DNA from: Acorus gramineus
Lineage: Eukaryota > Streptophyta > Magnoliopsida > Acorales > Acoraceae
Direction of reading: 5' to 3'
Assembly: GCA_030737835.1 (NCBI GenBank)
Contig: CM060855.1
Span: forward strand, 7,293,786-7,357,785
DNA: 64,000 nt
Part shown: in pieces, positions 12,139-22,816 of the stretch
Layout of the letters: every line of letters begins with the position of its first letter
Position numbering within the stretch: the first letter of the stretch is position 1
Made by a program: the position numbers and the translations under genes
Notes under the pieces: model-generated
Told to the model about the DNA's origin: nothing
The model's database searches: none
Seen by the model: only the letters and a program-made list of their open reading frames with translations

Positions 12139-12665
12139 CTAAGCAGCGGCAACTCCTGTGGAGAACAACCGCCCCATCGTGTAAGGTGAGTTCGACATCT
12201 CCGACCCACAACTCTCCTGGCACTCATCACTCACTATCTGTCGGTACCGACACTCCATGCTACAGAACGCCTTCTCACCTCTGCCAACAACACATTCATT
12301 TCATCAATAACAGATCCATTCAACACAAAAATCTTACACGTACATATCACATATAAAGATCTCCTATACCTGTACATGTAAATGTCCCTCCCATGCAATT
12401 TCTTCCTGCAAAGGTAACACGAGCTCAGAAACTCCGCCACCTTGAACTCCTCATCACAGTTTCTCTTACCCACTATAGCCATCGGTACCGACACGTGAAA
12501 ACTCAACCTCTCTCTCTCCCTCTCCCTCTCCCTCTCCAGCGCCGCCACTATCCCCAGACCCACCCCCTCCGCCTCCCGCGCCGCCCTCCACCCCTTCGGT
12601 GAGTACTGTGACCACCTCCCCTCTTCAATCACCGCCGTCCGTTCTCCCGGGATGATCCTCAACAT
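12139..12665 (-). CDS. FLZ: FCS-like zinc finger (FLZ, DUF581) protein, two exons, 145 aa
   Basis: FLZ proteins are plant adaptors that bind the SnRK1 kinase and link sugar and ABA signals. Exon 1 is complement(12370..12665), exon 2 complement(12139..12280); the intron is GT-AG, 89 bases, and the phase closes to 146 codons with TAG at 12139-12141. The FLZ domain is about residues 78-121: FLSSCYLCRKKLHGRDIYMY ends exon 1, and RGEKAFCSMECRYRQIV opens exon 2. The zinc-binding C-x2-C (SCYLC) and the FCS-x2-C motif (FCSMEC) are both present, so the fold should be intact. Residues 44-53 are an (ER)n run encoded by a GAGAGG-type microsatellite, likely length-variable. The start at 12665 (MLRIIPGERT) is the first in-frame ATG and resembles the ML- starts of the family. 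The second exon is too short to show as a long open frame. Confidence 0.88.
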
Positions 12666-12879
12666 CTTCTGAAGAGGTTGTGTTTGGGTTTCTCTTCTGA
12701 GAGACTTCCCTCTTGATATGTATAGCGGGACTTCAGCTTCTGTTGCTATTCTACACCATGGACCGTTGGATTTTATAAACGGACGGTTCAGATTGATTTG
12801 ATGGAGACGTCACTGTCAGTGTGTTTTGTGCTCGTGTGGGGTCTTTGATTAGACGACCAGATTCGGACGACGCACTTTT

Positions 12880-12893
12880 AAATTATATATATA
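12880..12893 (-). promoter_or_regulatory. Candidate TATA box of the FLZ gene
   Basis: AATTATATATATAA on the plus strand reads TTATATATATAATT on the gene strand, about 215-230 bases upstream of the FLZ start codon. That distance would leave a 5' UTR of nearly 200 bases. It is the best TATA-like element in the region but AT runs are common here. Confidence 0.4.
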
Positions 12894-12998
12894 AAAAGCC
12901 TTCCAAATAAATAAAAAAATAAAACATACAATGATGGTTAAATTTAAATCTAGAGCGGTAGATCTGACACACAGTCGCCCTCGCTTACCGGCTAAGGA

Positions 12999-13328
12999 TG
13001 ACGTATTTGCCGGTTGCGACCGGCACGAGCCGGTAGTCCCTTGTCACAGGTGGCGTTGTTTTGAAAGCTACGTGTCTCCTATTAAAAAAAAGATTCTCTT
13101 TCTCTCTTCTCTTCTCTTCTCTTCTCTTCTCTTCAGTGTGAGATGTCTTTTTTACCCCTGTAATCAAATTGACGAGGTAGGGGCCCACTGCGGGGGGGCC
13201 TGTGATCGCGTGATTTGTCTACGTGGCGGTGTTTTATTGGACGATCAGCGTTAAAGTCACGTGATTGGAGAGTGGTGGTTCTTACGGTTGTTCGACTACG
13301 TGACAGGTGTGGACCTGTCATCACACGT
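12999..13328 (-). promoter_or_regulatory. Cluster of six ACGT-core sites upstream of the FLZ gene
   Basis: Six ACGT cores lie within 330 bases: TGACGT at 12999, ACGTGTC at 13070, ACGTGGC at 13221, the palindromic G-box CACGTG at 13258, ACGTGAC at 13298 and CACACGTC around 13325. ACGTGKC-type sites are ABA-response elements bound by bZIP factors. A GGGGCCCAC element (TCP/Up1 type) is at about 13181-13191 and a (TCTCT)n tract at 13100-13136. Position is about 335-665 bases from the FLZ start. Confidence 0.5.
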
Positions 13329-15724
13329 CGTCAAGATGTTGACACCCCCCCCCCCTTAATTTTATTAATTATTATTGATGCCCTCCCTTCAATGAGTTTC
13401 ATTGATGCAGTGACAGGTTTTTGGAAGTTATATGTAAAAAGTCATTTGCCCATTGTTTCGCGATGAAGAAAATTAAAACAATGGGACCCAGACTTTTATT
13501 TTTTTGTGATTGAGTCCACTGATTGAATGCATTTTTGGTTGGTGCTTTTACCAGAGTGAATTATGGAGTCAGATATGTGACTCTGTTGAATTGTGACAAT
13601 TATTGCAACATTATTGGTGTAGATTTAGTGATGATCGAGAGTGTGTTGACTATTCATGGAAACTAGACTTAATTAGGTTATATTTTATGAAATCTTCTGG
13701 AGAAGATGGATTGTAATTTTCACATCCCTTAGTAAAATATTTTTATTTCTATATCTATATATAAGATGTAATGTCCACGTTCAAACCCAAATTTGTTCAA
13801 TTTTGTGATTAATTGGACGATGAATTAGACTCAACCTATTTCACAGCCCTTTTAAATTCATTAAATTGTTATAGATACTATGTAAACAAATCTATACAAT
13901 TTATTAAAGTAATAAATATATTTTATTTTTTTATAAAAACAAATAAATATATCATTAGATGAAGTATACTATTTTTTTTTTTAAAAAAAAAAAATAAATT
14001 AATTCCAGTTCCTTAGAGAAAACCTGAATTATTTTTAAGTCCCCCTACAAGAAGTGGAATTTATTAGTCTCCAAACCCCATTGCGTATTATTATCTATGA
14101 GTTCTTTATCAGTACAATATTAAGTTCACCTTTATATTTTTTATTTTTATTTCTTTTTTTTCACCGTATGTGTACACTATTAAACTATCTGTATACATTA
14201 TTAACAGTTATGTGTACATACACTGTTAAACTGTTTGTGTAATAATTTTTAAACATTGTTTATCATGAGTGTCGTTATATTGTGACGTGATAAAAATATA
14301 CTATTTTTTTTAACCATTTTAACATTTTATTAAAAAAAAGCTTCTCACAAATAGAACTTCCTTCTTAAAAAGATTTTTTTTTTTGAGAAAGTCTGTTCTG
14401 AAAACATACATTTGTCTAAAGTGGCAACGATAAAGATTTTTTTTCATAAAAAATTTCAAATCCAATCTGTTACTATTTTTACCCACCTTCTCAGCAACTC
14501 ATATCTCCTAGGTACTTATATTGGGATTATAAAAATTAGGACACGGTTTTAAGTGTGCTATTTTATTCTAATGGAGGTTTGATTAAAGTAACATAATGAT
14601 ACTTTTTTTCCAACATAAAGAAGGATAGATATGTAGGATAGATTTGTAGATCAAATGTTGGTATCTCGTCTTATTCTTCTTTTTGCTTCTCCAAAAAGAT
14701 GAACTTACACCACTTGGATTGATTGAGACAGCAATGAAGAATGACAGAGGAGGGTGTGTTAGGTGGGGAATAAGGAGGCTTGGTCCCACATATTTAAGAT
14801 TTTTTTATTGAATTTAATTATAATGATATGAAATGAAGGCCATGATTAGATATGTAATGAAAGAGACTTTATCATCGTTTTTTTTATCAATAAGTTTTAA
14901 GCATGATTCCTTACTTTTTTTTTTTTTTTTACTTCTCATGATAATGCTGGGAACAGGCTTTTTTTTTTTCATTTATTTTTCAATAAAAAATAAAAAAGTA
15001 TCTCGATGAATATATGTACAGAGGAAAATGATATGCATGGAGTTGTAAAATAGGTCAAGTCAACATGGCATGACACAAGGTGTGACGTTAAGAAACTAAT
15101 ATGACATGACACATTATTGACAATTGGAGAACCAATGTTTTTATAAGGAAGAACCTAAGGTGATTTATGTAAATAATAAAAATAAAAAACTAATTAAATA
15201 ATTTACCTATTGTCCCAAAAACTTAATATTATTGTTTTTTTTTTTCAAATCCAAAGCTTAAGGCAATGAATCCCTAGAAATAGCAAATATTATATTTGAT
15301 TATTTTATATATTTACACAAATATTGAAAATTTTAAATAAATTAGTAAAAATGATAATAATGTAAAAGAGAAAAAATTATATACCTTCGAAGTGTAGAGG
15401 AGATGAATGCCAATTGCCAATTCCTGATCGTGGGAAGGTTAATGGAATAAAAAGTAAAAATTAGATATTTTTTTTTCAGATGTGGATTGAAAGATCTTTT
15501 ATTTTATACGGAAGGGAGTGGGAAGGTTAATTAAAAGAAGGGGGTGATTTGTGAGAATAAACGTGGACGGTGGATCCATCCACATCAATACATCATGGCG
15601 GTTATATTTTCCTTTTTACTTTTTTTTATTTATTTTCTTTTTTTGACAATTCATTGCTTCACGGGGTTTTGCTGGTTTTTTGGGAGCTGTTACTCTCTCA
15701 TTTTTTTTACAGTCCTATATATCT

Positions 15725-16070
15725 CGTTAAAAATTCAGTAAAGTATATACATAGTTAGACGATGTAAATATCTCATTAAATATTTTTTTAACTTATTAAA
15801 AATGGGTCCATTCAGCTTAAAATAGAGCGATATACATTTTTTTTTATTAAAGCCTATACCTCATTAGATAATGTTTATTATTTAAAAAAAATAAAAATTA
15901 TACACTTTTCTATTGAAGTAAATGCTGTTATATGAAATAAAGCATATATTGAGATACAATAGTATAATTTTTTCTCTTTGAAAAAAATAATTTTTTTACT
16001 CTATAAACTGTGATAGAATCCCGTATATTATGACAATGTAGTATATACTAAATTATTATAGTGCAGCACA
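15725..16070. repeat. Copy of dispersed AT-rich repeat R1
   Basis: Shares long stretches with 56500-56660 (AACGATGTA-ATATCTCATTAAAT, then ATACATTTTTTAT, then CCTCATTAGAT-ATGTTTA) and with 47320-47500 (ACTGTTATATGAAAT-AAG-ATATATTGA, then TACTGTGAT-ATAGAAT). Words of this family recur at least ten times in the window. No coding capacity or clear terminal structure was seen. Confidence 0.6.
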
Positions 16071-16277
16071 AATTGATTGCAAAAAGATTGTCTCAACGCT
16101 CATGCATCAATGCATGTATATTGAAGAAAATGAAAGAGTGGTGTGAAAAATCCATCGATGCATGTATTAAAGAAAATCATCTTTTAAATGGAAATAAAAA
16201 AAATGAAATTCCTTCATGTTGTAAAAAGTCTAACTTTTCAAAAAAAATTAGAAAAATAAAATCAATAGTTTGGATGC

Positions 16278-16282
16278 ATAAC
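16278..16282 (+). other. Target site duplication ATAAC (left) of the LTR element
   Basis: ATAAC here and at 19179-19183 flank the LTR pair exactly, as expected for a 5-bp integrase-made duplication. Confidence 0.85.
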
Positions 16283-16828
16283 TAACGTAGCGTAAAACGG
16301 ATAAAAAGATCCAATCAGCGTTGAGATCTCATAAGCTCCTTGAATCTATAACGAATCCTTGAATCTATAAGGAATCCTTGAATCCACAAGGAAGAAGCCC
16401 CAAAATACAGGAAATTTGAAATATTACTGATAAAAACTGTCAACCCTAGATGACAAGTCTGCTATTTATACTAATAACATAAAATTTAAAAATTCCTAAA
16501 AATAGTAAAATTCGATAACTAATTTTTCTGATTATATGAGATTCTAAATGATCATAAGAATTGATAGAAATCAATTCCGATCTGTTATGATTGAGATATC
16601 ACAAATCTAAAACTTACTAAAAATAGTAAAATCTCTAATTTAAAGGCCTAAATAAATGAATTTTTGAAAAATAAGAATTGTAAGTTTTATAACAACTATT
16701 CCAGAAGATCTCCTCGATATATTTCACCATGTAAAATTTCGTGCGATTCCGAGATCGTGACCATTGATTTATAATTTATTTGATGAACCTCTTTTGGTGC
16801 TCCCATCTGCATAATCTGTCCTACATCA
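16283..16828 (-). repeat. 3' LTR
   Basis: 546 bases, starting TAACGTAGCG and ending CCTACATCA on the plus strand. Aligns along its whole length with 18651-19178. It carries one extra short duplication near 16345-16370 (repeated CCTTGAATCTATAA units). Confidence 0.85.
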
Positions 16829-16829
16829 G

Positions 16830-16843
16830 ACTCCTCTTCTTCA
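16830..16843 (-). other. Polypurine tract of the LTR element
   Basis: On the element strand GAAGAAGAGGAGT lies directly before the TGATGTAGG start of the 3' LTR, where plus-strand DNA synthesis is primed in LTR elements. Confidence 0.65.
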
Positions 16844-16849
16844 AAAGAA

Positions 16850-18617
16850 CTCGTTCTCGAGTTCTTCCGCTCTTCAATTGATGTTTCTTTGTATTTCACC
16901 TTCGGTAAGAGGAGATGTTTTCTTGACTTTAAATTTCTTCTCAATAAAACAGATTATGTAGAAAATTGAATGCACCTCGATTTGTAGCCCAAATTTCTTC
17001 ACCACAGTAGTAGCCGCAAAGTCTTCATCATTATCAATGTTGATGATGGTGTCCAAAACACTTTTGTTGACGGTGCATATATTTTGCAACACGAGCTTCT
17101 GTAGGGGCTCTTCCATCTTGGGGGTCACCGCTATGGATTGTTGAAACAACTCCTCATGTTCTCCTCCAATGACATCTTCAGAATCACCAGAGAAAACTAC
17201 ATCCTCTGCTTCTTTATTGCTCATGTCCTCATCAATCTCTGGTTCAACGATGAAGTTGACCCACTCTCCTTCTTCTTCTGCGAACTCTGTGCCATCATAT
17301 ATATCATCAACTTCTTGTTCAACTAAAACTTCGCTCTCTTGTGGATTTTGATTTGAGCAAAGTTCTAGTTCATTGGAACCTCCATACTTCTCTGATGACG
17401 GTAGATCATAAGGGTCCCTCAAATCATCCCCATCTTTTGCAGGACTTGTTCTTGTGGCATCTTACGCCTTTGATTAAGCCTGTCAATCGGACAGATACGG
17501 ATCAAATATGGCAATATCCATATCCTAACTTTCGGATTCGGATACAGATATTAATTTTCAGATTCGGATCCCTTCGGATACAGATTGGATACGGATATTT
17601 TTCGGATAATTGACATGTTTGAATATTAACATTAATTTGGATAATCAAGTGATATTTTAGAAAGATGTCAAAATTAAAATTAAGATTTTAAGGCTTATTA
17701 TCTCTTTCACATATCATACATTGAAAATTTAATAGTATTATAATATATTATCATTGTGATTAATCATACAAGATAACAATATGGGCAATATATAATACAA
17801 ATATATATATTTTTATAATATATGTCGGATACGGATATTTTTCGGATCGGATAGACTGATATCCATATCCGCACTCCGGATCTTCGAATATCGAATATTT
17901 TTCATTTTTCGGATACGGTTCGGATTGGATTCGGATTTTTTTTGGATAAGGCTTTGATATCTCCAGTCGTGATTCCACCCTTACAATTTGACAACAATTT
18001 TGATACAATTGGGGTAAATATCGTTCATAATTTCGTGGCAGAACTTGATCCATGAGGAGTTGTTTCATCATCCTCCACGTATGAACAAGTGCTCTTCCTT
18101 GTTGTTGTCGAGTTCTCTGAAGTTGGTCCCACCAAGCAGCGGCACCACTTTTTAATCGAAAGACCACCAATTTGACCATCTTCTCCTCTGGAATCTCCAT
18201 CATCTCAAAGAATCTCTTGACCTCTGAGATCCAATCAAAGAAATCCTCAATCTGCATATTACCATTGAAATAAGGAATATCTGCATTCAATCGGTAATCA
18301 TTGTATTTCATATGCCGCCTCCTCGGCTAATATCCGTGAAGTCCATTATCTTCATCATCCGAATCTTCCTCATCATCAATTTGATAATGAAGAGGACGTC
18401 GAATCATGTTCGGTACAATAGCTCGGCCTTGGGTAAATCCCTCAGTGCGTCTCCCATCACCTTTAGGATGCCTGTTGTTGGCGTTGAGGTTCAGGCCAGC
18501 AATCATCTCGCGGATCTCTCGCATCTGATCATGGTTTTCCTCGAACGCCTTCCACAAGTGCTCCAACCCACAACCACCGTCAATAGGTTGGTTGTCTCTC
18601 ACTTTGTTATTTGCCAT
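16850..18617 (-). pseudogene. Broken gag-protease reading frame of the LTR element
   Basis: The frame opens with ATG at 18615-18617 (MANNKVRDNQ). A retrotransposon gag core follows at about 18311-18000 ([20 protein letters not shown] and later AAAWWDQL). A TAG at 18327-18329 separates the N-terminal part from the core. The hAT-like element at 17475-17950 interrupts the frame; leaving it out, the downstream part (17422-16874) stays in register but is preceded by a TAA near 17463. That part is acidic and then resembles retropepsin (NICTVNKSVLDTIIN, KKFGLQIEVH), but the catalytic D-[ST]-G is replaced (IINIDND). No zinc knuckle was recognised. The protein is not functional as it stands. Confidence 0.8.
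17475..17950. mobile_element. hAT-like MITE, copy A (inserted in gag)
   Basis: 476 bases starting TAAGCCTGTCAATCGGAC and rich in CGGATACGGAT words near both ends, with an AT-rich centre. It is flanked by CCTTTGAT (17467-17474) and GCTTTGAT (17951-17958), matching in 7 of 8 positions. The right terminus is degenerate (GGATAAG). It aligns over its length with copy B (43608-44094, opposite strand) and copy C (59501-60004). Confidence 0.8.
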
Positions 18618-18636
18618 CGAAGCCAGGCAAATACTC

Positions 18637-18648
18637 GCTCTGATACCA
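18637..18648 (-). other. Primer-binding site for initiator methionine tRNA
   Basis: The element strand reads TGGTATCAGAGC, the standard plant initiator-tRNA(Met) complementary site, two bases inside the 5' LTR. It fixes the element's orientation. Confidence 0.9.
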
Positions 18649-18650
18649 CC

Positions 18651-19178
18651 TAACGCAGCGTGAAACGGATAAAAAGATCCAACCAGCGTTGAGATCTCAT
18701 AAGCTCCTTGAATCCACAAAGAATCATTGAATCCACAAGGAAGAAATCCCCAAAATACAGGAAATTTGAAATATTATTGATAAAAACTGTCAACCCTAGA
18801 TTACAAGTCTGCTATTTATACCAATAACATAAAATTAAAAAATTACTAAAAGTAGTAAAATTCGAAAACTAATTTTTCTGATTCTATGAGATCCTAAATG
18901 ATTATAGGAATTGACAGAAATCAATTCTGATATGTTATGATTGAGATATCACAAATCTAAAACTTACTAAAAATAGTAAAATCTCTAATTTAAAGGCCTA
19001 AATAAATGAATTTTTAAAAAATAAGAGTTGTTAGTTGTATAATAACTAATGCAGAAGATCTCCTTGATATATTTCACCATGTAAAATTTGGTGCGATTCC
19101 GAGATCGTGACCATTGATTTATAATTTATCCGGTGGACCTCTTTTGGTGCTCTCATCTGTATAATCTGTCCTACATCA
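18651..19178 (-). repeat. 5' LTR
   Basis: 528 bases, starting TAACGCAGCG and ending CCTACATCA on the plus strand. Followed directly by the ATAAC duplication at 19179-19183. Confidence 0.85.
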
Positions 19179-19267
19179 ATAACTAACTGTTCATGATAAC
19201 ATTTTCACCTAAAAAACAGAAGAAAATGTACATGCTAACAACAGAAATATTTGTCACAACAGGAAGA

Positions 19268-19660
19268 TTTTTTTTTTTGAAACAAAGTAGACTCAGTCCA
19301 CCGATCACTTTCATTGAGAAATAGATTAGTAACACAATTTGAATGGGGGATGAGAGGAAATAGAGTTAAAAGCAAAAGACAGAAAAACTGAAAAAGTGGC
19401 CAAGACCGTGGGGGTAGATAGGGCATCTACCCTCACCGCCGGCCTGCATTCCTGGATAGCTACAAAATGACTACATGGTGATCGAGATGTCTCCTCCTCG
19501 CATGGTGACCCCCCGCACCCTGACCAGTGCCGCGCCCAGTCTCAGATCAGGGAAGCCGCAAGGGCCCACAAGTTCTCCACATAGACCCTCTTTCCTTCGA
19601 AAAGAGCCTCGTTTCTGGTGAGCCATATCACCCATGTAGATTGAAAGTGTGGGTTGAATA
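19268..19660 (-). mobile_element. L1-type LINE, 5'-truncated 3' end
   Basis: The minus strand ends in an 11-base A run (T 19268-19278) after a 3' UTR containing CAATGAAAGTGATC. Upstream, the frame from about 19657 down to the stop at 19542-19544 reads TWVIWLTRNEALFEGKRV and VENLWALAASLI, the typical C-terminus of plant L1 reverse transcriptases (the W-x-IW-x-RN-x-x-FEG motif). Everything 5' of this is missing, as is usual for LINE insertions. Target duplications were not recognised. Confidence 0.75.
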
Positions 19661-19689
19661 TATCATTTTTCATCGAGCGCTGTTACATC

Positions 19690-19835
19690 CAGATCCATTT
19701 CTAGCCTCAATCTCAGCTTTATATGCGTCGATAGAAAATTAACAACGCATATGCTCACGTTAATAAAGCAAATGTTTTGAAATAATTTTTATGCATTTTC
19801 TATAAATGCATCAATGCAATTCATTGGAGTATATG
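19690..19835. repeat. R1-related repeat, left part, split by the solo LTR
   Basis: Contains GCGTCGATAGAAAAT and TTCATTGGAGTATATG. Similar words occur at 23860-23960. The right part continues at 22431-22490 (CTTCATTTTTTTAAAAG, then ATTAGATGAGGTATACTATT), so the solo LTR landed inside a pre-existing repeat. Confidence 0.6.
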
Positions 19836-22425
19836 TGTAATAGCCCGGACCCTCTTATGCCGAATTATGCTAATATTTACGTGTTTGGATTGCAAAATAT
19901 GATAATTTTATGTTATTAAGCATTTGATTTTTATTATTCTTGAAGCCTTGCATTTGGTTACATTTTCAGAAAGCACCTTCGAGGCATAATTGGGTTTTGC
20001 GCTAAACATATGAAGTCTTCATTTTTGAGTTATCTCTCATATAAAATTAGTTTGGTGTCATTTGGAGATATATTAGAAAAGTTATGGCTGTTTTACCGTT
20101 TCTGCCAGTAGAAGAAGAAATCGCAAGGTCTTCTGTTCGTCGTTATTTTTAATATAGTTGGAGGCTTCTTTTGATCTTGGCCTAGACAAAGAAGTAGTAG
20201 ATATTTTTGTTACCTTTCCAACAGAAATTGAATAATTTAAAGTGAACTTTCCTACGAGAAGTTATGGCGGTTAGAGTTGAAGCTGCGCAGAATTCTAAAG
20301 GAGGGCACTTTCGTCATTTGGCGGAATCCAAAGTTTTAAATAATTTGATGAGTCGGTGGAGGTGGTGTGGGTGATATGTATGAGAGAGAGAGAGTCGCCC
20401 AAGACTCAATTTGAAGGGAAAATAAAAAGGGGAAAAATTGGGCAAAACTAGGAAAAGCTTCATGGAATATTTTTCGTGTCATACTGGGTAAGGATTCTTG
20501 TTCTTTTTATCGTTATTTTTCGTCGAGGGTTGTTCTATTTTTGTTCTAAATTAAAAATTGTGATTTGGGGCTGAAATATGAATTTATTTTTGGGACTGGG
20601 TAAATAAGAATTAGAGAGTTATTTTGATTGCGTTAACTTAGGGTTTTTATTTAGGACATCGGATTTGATTTGAGGGAAACTGAGAATTGATTATTGGGAT
20701 TATATGTTAGTATCTGATTGAGATTATATTTTTATCAGTGGACTTCCTCTCTGCCTATTTTAAGAGTTGGAATAGGGTGAGTCCAGTTGAGGTGGTGAAT
20801 TGCGAGGTAAGTAACCCGATTGATATTTGTTTGTCCCACATTCTATTCCACGTGGTATTGTTATAAGTGACCCAATATTTGTGTTTGTTATTTCCAATTC
20901 CGCGCTTCATTGTTGTTTGTTATCATATCTGATGTTGTTTGAGATTCAAAACTGTTTTGATCCCTATTTATTTGTGAAACTAACTATTGTCGGTTACTAT
21001 ACTATATTGTTGAGACCCAGAATTATTCATGTCACCTTTATTAATTAGAATTGTTTCTCATTGAGGCTTGCTTCATATTTATCTACTATAATTTAGTTAT
21101 CATTCGAGAGTGTGGTTTATATTATCCCAGTTCAGATTAGTCCTTGAAGTGTCATTATTGAGGTTTGCTTCGTGATTCATCATCATTATCTAATCGTTGT
21201 CATTTATCATTGTTCTAGACAGTTTTCGAGAGTTCTAAATCTATAGTTGATCTGTGAGCCTTCCTTTGATCATGATGTATCCATCCTAGTGTCTTGCCAT
21301 TGATCTATGATCTGCATGGTCGTGCTGTCCGACCATGAAGCCTTGTACTGTGTTTGTTTCATTGCTTTTATATTACCTCTTGAATTCGTATTCTTGGAGT
21401 TGGATAACCATAGACCTTATAGTGAGGGTTGAGGATTACCTCCCCAACGCGCATGAGTACGTACGGTCCAGTGAGGGGGACTTGAGAATACCCTGCCGTG
21501 CCTGGACGTTCCGAGGGCCAGGTAGCGATTCCGCGGTGGACGTTCCGAGGGCCACACGCGAGAGGTATAGATGTGGACATCCTGGACATAGGGGCCGAGA
21601 TGGGGTCATGTAGATGGTCTATCCGGCGCTTCGGTCATTCAGGAGTCAGAGTTGTGATTCCCTTATCATTCTTGTAGAATTGTGACATCTCGAGTGCCAT
21701 CAATGAGTTAATTGACCTTCTTTGCTTGATGGGTGATTTCAGAGTATGTGCTTTCAATCCAGTGGTGTTGCTTCTTGATGATATTTATTGGTCCTATCAC
21801 TTGTGATGTTCGTTTGAGCTATTCGTTCCTATTTTTATATATCAGCGATGTTATTGTTCTCCACTGATGATCATAGAGTGCTTTCATGTGTTATTATGCT
21901 TTGACCTGATGTTGACTAAGCTTGAATTTGATGTCATCCTTGTTTTCCTTGTGCGTGGAATGTCTAGGTTACTTACTAAGCATCTTTCACTCATTCTATT
22001 CTATTTTCCTATTTTTGGAGAGTAGAGGCGGGGGTTCCTAGGCGTTGACTTTGTCTTCTTTTGGGGCTCACGTCCAGTTGGTGATAGGTAGATATATATA
22101 GATATGGATATTGTTGATATTTTGGATCTGTATATGATTATTTTGGTAGAGGCTGGTCTAGTGAACCATGCCTATGTTAAAATGGTCTGTATATATGGAT
22201 GACTTTATATGAGGTGTGTTAGATGCTCTGTTGACTGCTTAAACTTTCCTGGGCGAGTTTATATAGGTGATTATATATTTCTTGATGATTATATGTTCCT
22301 AGGGTGGTTATCAGATGAGATTATATAGGGTGGTTATTTCGATGTTTTTTTTTTTAAAAAAAAAATGGTGAGTTTTGAGGCACGTGGCGTGCACGTGTCG
22401 ATGGTTTGGGACACGGGCCGTCACA
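19836..22425. mobile_element. Solo LTR of a Gypsy-type element (2590 bp)
   Basis: Begins TGTAATAGCCCGGACC and ends GGGCCGTCACA, which are imperfect inverted termini (TGTRAYRGCCC). It is flanked by an exact 5-bp duplication ATATG (19831-19835 and 22426-22430). There is no internal coding region, primer-binding site or second LTR, so it is a product of LTR-LTR recombination. The length and the TGTGAYRGCCC-type ends resemble long LTRs of chromovirus-type (Tekay/Del) elements; that subfamily call is from memory. Open frames inside (for example 21335-21613) are not genes. Confidence 0.87.
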
Positions 22426-22593
22426 ATATGCTTCATTTTTTTAAAAGTATGTACTTCATTAGATGAGGTATACTATTTTTAAAATATTCGAAACACATGT
22501 GGACCGGAATTGAGACTGGAAATGGGGTTGGATGTAACATTATATTTTTCCATATACAAATTCAACCCAAAGGCTTAGCCCATTCCGGAGTAA

Positions 22594-22813
22594 GGGTGCG
22601 TTTGGTTGCGCGATTGCGATTGCAGGAAGCTGCGTTTACAATCGTGCAATCAAACAGTTTTACTGTAGCAGCTTCCTGCACACAGATTTCAGGCAAATAG
22701 TACCCAAAAGCTGCGATTTCAGAAAGCTGAGAAAGTGAGCTTTTTGCAGAATCAGTTTTACAATCGCAGATTCCTGCGAAATCAGTTTTACAATCTCGCA
22801 ATCAAACGTACCC
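22594..22813. mobile_element. Tourist-like (PIF/Harbinger) MITE, 220 bp
   Basis: Terminal inverted repeats GGGTGCGTTTGGTTGCGCG and CGCAATCAAACGTACCC enclose 220 bases, with the 3-bp target duplication TAA on both sides (22591-22593, 22814-22816). TAA/TTA duplications with GG-GTTTGG termini are characteristic of the superfamily. Inside are further inverted words such as GCAGGAAGCTGCG and CAGCTTCCTGC. Confidence 0.85.
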
Positions 22814-22816
22814 TAA

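Larger units (their letters stand above)
13329..16282. other. Intergenic AT-rich DNA
   Basis: No supported gene. Contains an 11-base C run (13345-13355), poly-T tracts, and fragments of the dispersed AT-rich repeat called R1 here (about 13860-13990 and 15725-16070). Open frames in this stretch are short, low in complexity and match nothing I recognise. Confidence 0.5.
16283..19178 (-). mobile_element. Gypsy-type LTR retrotransposon, gag-protease only, non-autonomous
   Basis: Both LTRs, a primer-binding site, a polypurine tract and a 5-bp target duplication (ATAAC) are present, all on the minus strand. The LTRs (16283-16828 and 18651-19178) read TGATGTAGG to GCGTTA on the element's strand. 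The 1.8 kb interior codes only a broken gag and a retropepsin-like domain; there is no room for reverse transcriptase, RNase H or integrase. The layout matches the described TR-GAG class of non-autonomous elements that rely on enzymes made elsewhere. A hAT-like element sits inside gag, and the LTRs differ by scattered substitutions and an indel, so the insertion is not recent. Confidence 0.88.

Noticed and set aside
21335-21613. 92-codon frame with a GC-rich composition
   Set aside because: It lies wholly within the solo LTR and matches no protein family. GC-rich patches are usual near LTR regulatory parts.
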